Assembly (NCBI GenBank): GCA_907163375.1
Contig: CAJQUW010007429.1
Coordinates: 248,001-312,000 of the forward strand
Length of the DNA: 64,000 bases
Source of the DNA: Prostheceraeus crozeri
Lineage: Eukaryota; Platyhelminthes; Polycladida; Euryleptidae
Reading direction: 5' to 3'
In this document: positions 27,601 to 39,600 of the stretch, piece by piece
Position numbering within the stretch: the stretch's first letter is position 1
Layout: each line of letters opens with the position of its first letter
The notes under the pieces: generated by a model
Database searches by the model: none
What the model was told of the DNA's origin: nothing
What the model saw: the letters and a program-made list of their open reading frames with translations, nothing else
Program-made: the position numbers and the translations under genes

Positions 27601-30600
27601 AAGAAAATGCTCCTCATCCCTCATGCAGTGTCTGCAATACTGTACCCACTTTCTTGTTTTATCATAATAAACCATTTTGTATAACTGTTGACGAGCGTAT
27701 GCCACAATCTAAGTCGAAAATACATACCACTTTCCATGAAAACTGGTGTTTCATGGTGAAACTTGATCCTCGATCAATGTCTCATGAAACAGTGGTATGG
27801 TGACTGTTTCAGATAACAAGAGCGGGTGTTGAAAAGACCTTGGTTAAACATTTAAACCAAGTAGACAAGATGGAAATAATTCTTTTTTTCATATGCTTTA
27901 TTAATTTCGGCCTCCTCTCAGGCCATCATCAGAAGCTTTAAAAAAAGAATTATTTCCATCTTGTCTACTTGGTTTCCCAACATCAACTTAAAGAACAAGA
28001 GCGGGATTCAAATCTTGCCAGACGGGCTCATCTACATAATCATGCAATTTATCAAAAAAATCGCTTCCTTTCAAATTGGACGGTGATTGGCGACGGGCTC
28101 ATGGGAAATTTTAGTCCCTGGTAGTCTCCATTACCACCGCCAATAATCATGAGAACTTGCTCGTATCTATCTATCTTTGTCATCAATGATGCTTGATTGT
28201 GAGATTTGAGTCCGATGCAGTTTATCATCATGACATGCGCCTTAGTGATCGAGTGATTGTAGCACTTCGTGTTATTGTTGCGAGCGATACAATTTTGTTG
28301 ATGAGTTATTATAAATTTATAAATTATATATATTTAATAATCATTTTAAAAAAAGAAAATGACATCCTAGTAAATGGGCATATTGATCGTTCACCTGATT
28401 GAGCAGTTGATGTAGGATATCTTCCACCACACTGCTGTGGCGTGATACAGTGACTCTAAGTCCTTTGTCACAGTCTAGTCAGTTTGACTATTTTCTGTTA
28501 ACAATTTGATTGGAGAATTATGGTTGTGGCCTTGAAATTGAGCAGGCCCTGTTAGCTTCAGTCTTACCAGGTTCGACCATAATTATGGTCCAATCAAATT
28601 GTCATAGTTTATCTGTAATTGACTTACTGATTAATTCAATGAACGATGTCACGATTGTGGATGATGCTACCTTTTCCAGATAGAAAATCATGCTGTGAAC
28701 TGGGAGACCAATTCGAAAGTTGGCTCGTGGAAAAACTTTAAGCACAAGCCTGGTGGCGGTGAAGTTCAGGTAAAGTACCGCAATGACTTGGCAGCCTTTG
28801 CGAAGATAACCGATTGCTACACATGCGATACATTTTTCTTCCTTTCTTTCTGGAAATTACTGCGAAGTTTGATGTATGATAGACTGTAGTCTGATTGAAA
28901 ATATTTCGAATCTTTATATCTCAAGAACTTGAATGTAGTCTAATCCAAGTTACTGAATGTCAACTTTTCGTCAATCAACGGCGCAGTACATAAAGTTTAA
29001 GCTGCGAAATGTGCATGTAGATCTTGCAGATTCTGGAAATGAAATCGTTCGATATAGTACATCGAAATGATATATTTTATTAAAATTTGCGTCTTTTATG
29101 GAAGAGAACTAGCATTGGAAATTTTCTGAATGTCAATAAATCTTAGTATTCGTTCATTTTCTTCATCTACTGGTAGAATTCATGAATTTAAGTCAAGCTA
29201 GACTAGCTAGAATTAGCTAGAAAAGTGTATTTTTCAAATGTGAAAACTGCCAGTTTCGGAGCTCAGTTGCATTTGCATTCTATATGAAGCAGAAACAGCA
29301 TTTGCGTCAACCTCATAAAGAATTCCTGTCGATTATTATGTACGACAGAATTTACACAGGCACACTTACGAATTATTTATTATTTAAAGCGATTGTACAG
29401 TAGAATGTTTGTAATGATTTCTGCATGATATTCACCGGTCATAATTCAGAGACTTTCACAAATTTTAAATCTCTGTAAATTAGCAGAACCTTAGAAATCC
29501 GATCTCTCGCTCATTTTAGCTGCAATGGTAGCACTGTAATTGAAACCAGCCGTTTGTTGGTGAACAGTTCAGCTGCTCGGTTGATATCTTCGAAAACAAT
29601 CTAAGAGAAATCAAACTTTTATGTGGGAATTAGAAAAATCACGAATCCGATACATTTCTATGGTAGTGTTGTCTTGAAACTATGATAGGTGAGCTGAAAG
29701 ATATTTTGGATACCAATGGAAGCAGTCTTTCTTTAGTAACTGTATACGTTAATAGCAACATGCGACCACGGCGCAATATTGTTTTCCGTGTTCATGTCTG
29801 TTATAGTCATTTTATTTTCACAATGTCGGATTTCTGCGGTGAGAACTCTCCATAGCTTTTATTTCTCGTGTAAAGAATATGAACAACACATTTCGTCATT
29901 TGATGAACTTCGTAGGTGCAATGAATTACAATCTTTTTTTGCAAGTTCATTGTCTATAGTAAATTTCGCATCTCCAGAGATGAAATCTCCACGAAATGTC
30001 TTCATCTATTTGATCTCATCGGTGGTGGTTACGTTCGGAACCAGTGACGTTGCCCTGCCCAATTGGCTGATGGCTTCATGTCTGATTTATTTACTCAACA
30101 GGTGGTCCGATGGTCATGTGTTCTAAGAGAATGCCTGCATGTCCTCAAGCTTCGATGTCACTGACTCACACTTAACCACAAGCAATGAGACTCGATAGAT
30201 CGAAATGTTAGTCGTGGTTAAATTGGTTCAAATTTGAATTTGTCGCCTAGTCGTTCGATAAGTCAAAGTAAAGGATGCATATTCATTGAATATACTTTAT
30301 TCTTTAGTCATCTAAATATGCGTGGCCAGTGTGGTTGACGTTACCTCTTCCAGATAGAGAATCATCCTGTCAATTGGGACACTAAGGCAAAAGTTGGCTC
30401 ATGGAAAAATTTTAAACACAAACCGGGTGGTGGTGAAATTCAGGTAAAGTATTGCAACAGACTATGCCTATGCTGCTGTTGCATTGCAAACACCTCCGCT
30501 GAAGGTCAATAGTTTGATTGCAATTTAATGCTTTTCATTACCAGATGATTCAATCAGTTCTTCTTTTGTTTCTATTCTGTTTAAATAAGTTGATCATGCA

Positions 30601-33600
30601 CTGCAATTATCTTTTGATCTCGCACTGAGAAGAATTTCACGAGTCAGATAGCACTGAGTGCTCATTGAACCAAACAAGTGTGTGAAAACACTCGTAGAGC
30701 ACCACTGCATTAGCATGTTGAGTATTCTAGTAATCTTGTGTGCAATGCTGATGAGAACCGTTGACAGAGAGTGACATCAATTGATAGCAAATGATAGATA
30801 CATCTCTATTCATTCAGTTTGATTTCATGAGTCACCTTTTATGGCATGTTGAGGAATATATAGATTATCTCCGATCAAATGTGAAGGACGTGCTTGTTGT
30901 GGGGTGTGTTGAGTTATAGCTTGGTAGTTGATTTCAAAAAATTTTAAACCAAATTAGAAGCTTTTTGAAGAATGATAATGATACACTGTATTATTTATTA
31001 TACTCTTCATGATAGCGCAAAATTGCAAGATATACATATATGTTTAATCAACTATCATCGGTTTTTCACCCTACCATGATATTTATAGACGACTAGAAAG
31101 CAAAAAATGTAGATTGAGGACCCTTTTCACATCAACATTAAAAGTTTCTTCATGAGATTGAATAGTTTTCAGGTGTTTTCTCTTTTTGTTACATGTCCAC
31201 TAGGCGATGCCGACATCCTAAGGCTTTTAAAAGATGCTCATGAGAAAATTTACTTCCTTAAGGTAAAAAAAGTGTTGAGTTTCATGTCCAGTTGGGAGAA
31301 ATCAGGCAATCATCAATTCATTCGATGTGGGTTTATGTGAAAGTGGCAATGTATGCCCCACGTGATTAAGAAAAGAAACAAATGAGTGAAGATTGACTGA
31401 AAAAAATCATTAAGATGTGATTGACATTCACTCATGATGAAAAACAATTTGTTGCTGTCGGAATCTAGAAGAAGCGTCATTGTGACATACATGTACGCTG
31501 AAGATGCATATGACTAATGAATTTTCGTTTCTGAGATTTTTTAAATGATCTTATTTCAAACAGCGACTTACATGCCGCTCATTCATTTGTGCTGTTTTCA
31601 CTTCGCTGCAATACGAACTTGGTTAGAATTTTGAATGATGTGAGTTGTTCTGAATGAACCAACAAAAGTTATTGTGAAGGCTTGGCAAGGATAAATTTTG
31701 TAAAATGCCATTAAGTTTATATAAATATACAGTATGATGCGATCACACTAAATGGTTGATATTAGTAACTTCTAAATTGTTAACACTAGTATTTAATATA
31801 AGTTGACGTCTAAAAGTACTATGAAAGTGATTTTGCCGCTCAAGTGTGTGACAGCTTAAAATTGAATTAGAGAGGAATTTGCGGGTTAAAGAAAATCGCG
31901 CCATTAGATCCTTTTTCGGATTTCAACTCGAATTTGACAGTAACGTGACTCAGAAGCAAACGTGTTTCAAACTTGGCCATCATGTCGGTAAGGAGAACTG
32001 TCAGTGACTGCATTGCAAGCTATTGTCTCAGTCGGTCTTATGAAGGGATTGATCAACTTTCCGGTCATTGATACTCTGAAGTCAGAAAAACGTCACAGCA
32101 TGCCCTCAGTCATCAGGTCAAATATTTCTGTACTTGAAGAGGAGAAGAAGTCTGATCGAGAAACTGTATATTAACACCCACGCATTCTTTCAACGCTCTT
32201 TCCGTCGGTAAAGCAATTTAGATTGGTTTCAATCGGTGCATCTGATAGATAAATGTTCTTGTGGTTTGATCAGGATTTCAGGTAACGTTATAAATAAGCG
32301 CCGATTGTGTCGTCAACCGGTAATGAATAGTTCATCCAAGGCTTCGCTGTGATCGTGTGCAACGGCCTATTTTGAATCTAGAAATATAACCATAGACAAT
32401 AAGATCCTATTGGCATAAATTATAAGTAAATAATAAATATTCAATGTCGAATTAAAGTGATTATATATAGTAATACCATTATAATCGTTTAACATCAGAA
32501 CATTCCTGATTCTTTCTAACATCGTATCAAACAATGTCGAATATCATCTTTTGTCGTAATATACATTTTCTGTATACCGTTTCTTTCAAGAACATTCTCA
32601 AAAGTCCCTCATTTTATCAGATAAAATTAAGATTAATTTGTGTAATTAGATATGCCTGACCAACAAGACCCACAGATGAAGAACATAACAGCTCTTGACA
32701 TTGCTAGAGTATAATAACACAGTGGAATAGCATACAGCGCTAACCGGTTCTATTATTTGATCTGATAACCCGAACACCATAACTTCGTATTGATCGGTTG
32801 ACTGTTTCTTTTTTTTTTGTTAGACTACTTTGCATGCGTGCTCAGCAACAGTGGTGAACCAAATAGTGGATTTTTTGTATTCTGATCCCTGCGATTAAAG
32901 ATAGTCATTAACAGATTCCAGCATTTTCTTCCATATGCCGTCAGTACAGTCCAGCATTTTCTTCCATATGCCGTCAGTACAGTATAGCAATACTCTTACT
33001 TATAAAGTTAAGAAGCTGTGAATTAAACTGTAATTAAATAACAAGTACAGTCGAAGCTCGTTAATTCAGACACGGATAATTAAGATTTCGGTTAATTGAT
33101 ATCATACGGCCGTGGCATTTTTTTGTATATTTGGCATATATAAGTTACTGCTTTATTAAGAGTTTCGATGTTTAAGACATTGAAAGCCTGGCACTTATGG
33201 TCTTAATTGTCGAGCTTTGATTGTAACTCAATTGTGAAGCCAAAATATCGGTAATCTGTTCCTTTTCTAAAAGTACTTTCTTAAATTGACATCTCAAATT
33301 CTTGAAAAAATATAAAGCACATGCAATGTGTGGTTGTGTTGTAAATGGAGATAATCTCATGATAGACATGTACTCGCACAAATATGATTGTATGAGTCTT
33401 TCATACCCGTGGTGATTGCGAAATATACATTTACTCCACAATTTTTGTTGAATTTGCATGCACATGTTTTTATCGAGGTTTTCCCATTCTTGAGATTTCT
33501 CTGTTTCATGACTTTTTTTTATTCTGTAGATTGACAATCATGAACTACGATGGGACGCTACCTCCAAAGTTGGCTCTTGGAAGAACATGAAACATAAGCC

Positions 33601-36600
33601 AGGCGGTGGAAATGTTCAGGTATGTGATTCCACTTTGAAGTGCAGTGGGTCATCGGTTTATAACGTTCTTGAGTCAGTGATTATAAATTCAAGGCTTCTG
33701 CTGCACTAGAATTCTTATTTTCGAATTACGTCGACTCGGTTGTAGATCTACGAACGTCGCCGTTTGAAAACCGGCTGCATTCTCACATATGCGTACATGT
33801 TACTATTGAGTTTCTCAGTGACCTCGTGCGACACGCAGTCCTCGGCACTGCTCTCGAAAATATATACTTAGTTTGTACAATTTTGTGTCCATGTGTTCCT
33901 TCAGCCCTGCTTTTATGTCATTCACTGCGTTATAGACATATTCTGTTGATAAGTATTTTAATTAAGATTGTGAGTGATATACTTGATGAGATTGCTATGA
34001 ACAATCTCTTGGACTCATTCCACTTGGTTATCAGTTTTCGGAATGCTTTTCTCCTTTCTTTATAGTGCAAATTATGTGTCTTGAAAGATGCTTCTTCAAC
34101 ATCATATGCCCTTTCGGCACCATCAGCATCGTTCAAATGATCTCCCAAGTAGGGAAACTCGGTTACACACTCCAGCTCGTCATCCTCCAAACGAAGCCGT
34201 TCTAGTTTTTGTCTTCCTCCATCTCCACATGTCTTGCACTTGAAAATCCTGTACTGCTCTTGTCAACACACCTCTTTTCCCTGAACAACGCCCATGTACC
34301 CAGCAATGACAAGAAGTACACTGTTGTAGAATCTCTGCTGTCTAAATCTTTCTTCATCTCCTCGGAGTCTCCTTCATGTAAAGTTATTCATCGAGTATAG
34401 GTAGAGCGAGCTATGTTACTTGGCAGATGGGCAGCTGCCTCGCTTTGCAAATCAGTATCCAAATTCAAAATGACACCATAATGCTGACTTTTTTCCCTCA
34501 TATTTTACATCATCGATACATGCATGTAAGTATATTTATATTTAAGTCTCCTACACGAAATAAGCATTAGTTCTCCGTATTATGTGTATATTGGTCGATG
34601 AGAAAATTTTGCCTTTTACTTCACAGACAATTAGTATCGAAAATGTGATTTCACAATATATTTCCTTATGTTTGAGTATCTCAAAATTTATCAGATTTAA
34701 AGATAAAAATAAAGAAATAATAATTGAATAATTAACCTCGATATTAAAGGAGGAAAAGGAAAGAAGATCTTGAATAAAGGGTGGACAAGTCCTTTTGCGA
34801 GCAAAGGTCGGGATTCTTGAGAGACTCGAGAATTCCTAATGTCCATCATTTGTTGATGTGGTACTAAATGTACTCCGGAAGTTTTCGGTTTCCATTTTAT
34901 TGTATATAATCGAAGGTCTAACTCTAACTACTTGAATCAGTCCACTCAAAGACACTCAAACCGCATCGTCAGAGCGTAAAAGCGATGCAAAAGTTCCTGA
35001 TGATGTCATCGGTGATCTTCCCAATGAGAGCGAATGAACGATAACGTTCCTACGACCGGTGCGAGTCGCTGACTAAAGCTGCTATGTGATGAACCTGTAG
35101 TTTCATCAATCGTCAATAAGAAGCTATGGAAAGTGATCGAATGTTTTCTCGTGTTAGGACATGCTTCGAGAAAGAAATTAATGTGCACATATAACAATTA
35201 AGTACATTCAGCAGACTACTTTTTACTATTAGCGCACTTCTTTTTATGCAAAGCTCTCGAAATGTTATCAAATTCCGCTCACAATTTTTGAAGTCATATT
35301 TTATTCATTCAACATGATAATAAACAAATGTGCAAGTATTTGCCGATTGTAGGCATATTTGTTATTATTTTGTCTGAAATGAAGATAATATGAATACTTA
35401 AATGCATCGTAATGGTTCAAATTTGCGGCAAATAAAGTATTGAATATTTTTTAATGAGAAATCATTGAATTTAGATCGCTTTGAGATATAATTCACTTTG
35501 AGATAAAGTCATGATCATTGAAATCATTCGGAGACATGGGATCGCGTTTAGTCTTAAGCGAAATAGAGGCTTATATGTTCGATGCTGGTCTGATAACATA
35601 GCAGATAGCAGATTCCTTGTCTTCTCGACTTCGGCGAAGTTGTCAGAACATACACTGCTATGTTTATTAGGAGCAAAGTCTTCGTCCTATGCTTAGACAC
35701 CATTTATTGAACAAGGAAGCTTTTGTTGGGAATCTTTATAGAAGCTAACATTTTTGCGTTCATAAAATTGGTGTTGTTGATACATTCAATGACACAGCAC
35801 TGTCACCATTTTAACAGCAAACTTAAAATTAACCGATGCATTTCACTCATCGGTGCGTCTGAAACCTGACGAATCGGAAAGATTCCTTGGCTATTGGTCA
35901 TAATTTTCCTTTCTTTGGATGGAAAGAGCCAAATTCAAGTGATGAAATTAACTTTATTTTCATTTTCTTGCGGTCGATTAATTTTGTACATAGTTTTGTA
36001 TTGTAATTTTGCATCACTTGCATCCAAATGTGAATTTTTAAATCTTGTTCTGTAGTTTCATGAATTCATTTCCTGAAGATAGCTATACATGTTGGCTGAA
36101 GTTAATCGACCGTAAGAAAATGAAAATAAAGTTCATTCCATCACTAGAATTTAGCTCTTTCCAAAGGAGAGAAAATTGAAATCTGACACTCGCTTGCACG
36201 CTTCCATCATGCTCCCATGCTATTGTCCTTACGTACATATCACCATTGACGTCATCACGTATTTTTATTCAGCTCTACCGACGGAACAAAACAACTTTCT
36301 CTGCCGAGAGTCACGTCGAATAACTTCTCTCCAACGGACAAGCGATTGAAGTCATGTTAAAAGATCATCCGGAGTACGTGTGTGAAGTTATCACCGCCAT
36401 CTTGAACATGGAATGTGCCACTCAAATAAACCTAACAGATCGATGCATTTGGTGTGTGCCAGCATGTGCCACCCATTATTTTGAAAGAATTCCCCCTAGT
36501 TTAGGAGAAATCGCTGCTCGAAAGTTCGACATGGCGGTGATGTGAAGTTAGCAACGCCACTAAAATGTTTTTTCCAAAATACACAATCAAAACATCCGGA

Positions 36601-39600
36601 ACACGCACAACAGATAGAAGACCATGAAAAACATTGTGCCAGCAAATTTCAGCACCTAAATCCCCGTACTTGCTGAGAAATTAGTCCCCGAAACCACAAA
36701 ATGGCGGTGATGTGAAGTTGACACCGCCATCTTGAAAAATGCATTTGCCAGTCAAACCAAAGGTCAGAATCGATCAAGATGGAGTGTGCCAGCATGTGCC
36801 ACTCGTTTATTTCAATAAAATCCCACCAGATCGATTCTGACTTTTGGTTTGACTGGCACTTGCATTTTTCAAGATGGCGGTGCCAACTTCACATCACCGC
36901 CAGCGCATTGAGCTTTCGGGGGCTAATTTCTCCGTAAGTACGGGGTCTTAGGAGAAGAAACTTGCTGGCACAATGTTTATGATGGTCATCTCTCAGTTGT
37001 GCTTGTCTCGCGTGTTTTATTTGCGTATTTTAAAAAGAATTCAGTGGCGGTGCTAACTTCACACGTATCCGGAGTACACCTTTAATATTAAAATTATCGA
37101 TTGCAATCTGTCTCTCGTAATTAATGACATGCAAATGTCTTGTAATGCTACTTGCTGGAATTGCTGTAGACCTTGGTGGACGCTTTAAAGGGTTGTTTTT
37201 AACGCTCTCACTCAGACATCTTGCCGTCTTCCCTACGTACTTGATTCCACAGGTACAATGAAATCGGTAGAAACATCAGAATTTGCAACAGACGAGTATA
37301 AGGAATTCTTGAGTCTCTCGCTATCTCAAAATTTGCCATTTTTCTTCTCTTGTTTCTACCACTAGTGGTAAATGAGTATAAATGAGCATCAGAAATTGAT
37401 TGTTGAAAAACCAATAATAAAAATACCATTTACATTCCTTTAGATGACTTGTAAGTATTTCTACAGACAGGTGATGTAAGAGGTTTTAGTTCTTGTTTTG
37501 GTTTTACATTATAATTCTTTATTATTTGGTACAAATTGTTGCAGGTGATTTTAGATGCCAACAAAACTCGAGGGAGCAATCTACTGTTTTATTCAATACC
37601 TTCACATGCCAAATCTTTTGATGATTTTCAGAAGCATAAATTTTCTGCTCCATAAAATCTAGAGTAAGAACGTTGTGATACTATTACCACGAATTCCCTT
37701 CCTGCGGAATTCCACTGACACGGAGCTCGACCGCCAAGCACTTGGCCACAGATGTCACAGTGGCTATCGTCAATATTTTGATTTCGACGCTAGAATATGT
37801 AATTCAGACGCTCTTCACAAAATGACGAAAGTTTCACGTTCTGTGTTATATTGTCTCTGTAATTAAGAAGATGAATTGTTGAGACATAATACCTATAAGG
37901 CGTTGGCCGATACCCTGGAATCACCCGGAAAATGGTCTGAGGAGATTCTCCTGAATTTCCATCAAAATACATGTACATGAATGTAGACAAGACATAACCA
38001 ACCCGAGAAAAGGATATTAGAGTTATTTTCCTCAATTATTTGTGGTTTAATGCAAATTATTGATTTCGAATCTGAAGTTATCTGAAGAAGTGATTAATTG
38101 AAACAAAGAGCATCCTTCATTGCAAGCGCAAACATTGGTCTGTTTTCGAGATTATTTTGTCAACAATATAGCACTATGTGGTGAGATGGTTATGCACTTA
38201 TGCGTCACTAACATCAAGTCTAGACTGAAAACTCTAAGGAGGCAATCACCGGTACATTATCAAAGTCAAGTTCATTATAGGATTTAGCATAATGTTGACG
38301 TATTTTTTAAAATAAATTATATGCGTCTACAAATTGTATGACTGCCAATTGTTGATATTTTTGTTACCCTCAAAGATAACAGGTTATTGGAGGATGATTT
38401 AATTTTCTATGTTATATTCGTGATTATTTAGTTGACTGTTCTTGCAAATAATTTTTTACCATTTACCATGTTCACTGTAAGCCAACAGTGAAACGGGCAC
38501 GACAGGAATAAATGCATATTTTTGTTTCAAAACCCAAGCCATAAAAGTTTGTTTGCGCCACACTTTTCAGCCGACATAGTGTTCGATGTTCGAGTGGGTG
38601 ATGGCCATTTCGCATCACACGATCTATTACTCTCAATGTAGAATTGACCAGAGGAACACATTCACGGGCAGATCACCAGAATGATAATGTCAGGTCCCTG
38701 TGAATAATCGAATTCTGACCTAAAACTTATTGAGTTAAACATTCCAGTCATTCAGCTATAAACTATAATGACAATCTAAGTCTCAAAGTGCTGCTCATAT
38801 TTAAATTCATGTATTTAAAGTTTAAAAGTACCATTTCGCATCGATGGAAGTCTAGCATCGAAATTTCATGTCAGTAATTGGAAATTCAGTTACTTTTCCC
38901 ACACAACCTTGTAATTAAGTCGCATTGACAAGAGATTTAAGCATTTAACAATTATTTAAAATCGTTTTTATCACTCTGAATTACTTGTAGAGGACAGAAT
39001 ACCAGTGCTAAAAAAATAAATAATCTCTTTTGTAATTGAGAAACTATCAGTCTCATGTTTATTTATGCTATATCATTGATTTTTGGGTTTATGTTTTAGC
39101 AAGTAGTGTACGTTCGATCGGTGCTGTTCTTGTTAAGGTGTAATAATTCCTAATTAGAAAGAAATTCAAATATTTTCTGACATGATTGTTTGCTATCTGG
39201 CAATTATCTATTATAGCATTCAATATGTCACGCAACTTTGATATATTAATTTCACTCTCTTTTCTCTGTTTTCGCTGTAGACACACTACGCTTTCACAAA
39301 ATAAGTAGTATACATTAATATGTATTTTTACGATATCCTTTCAATCGGATCTGAATGTGAACACGCTGTGAAAATAAACATACTCAATATCACATGCTGG
39401 TGGAATTGAAAATTTGTGACACACTTAATTAATTTAAGGGCGATATATTTCATGAACGAAATACTTTTGACTTCATGACTTATTCTCAGTAGTTGCTTAA
39501 ACATCAAAAAACTTTCGAATGATCGTTGCACTTAGCTCTAGGGAAATAAATCAGAGTGAGATTCACTTGTTTCTGGTGTTATTCATGTGTTTTGAGTTTT

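Noticed and set aside
29779-30126. 115-codon frame in intron 8
   Set aside because: No domain, low-complexity hydrophobic composition, and no support from flanking splice sites.
33172-33537. 121-codon minus-strand frame overlapping exon 10 and a MITE
   Set aside because: It overlaps a well-supported exon and a pogo-type MITE. No family is recognised.
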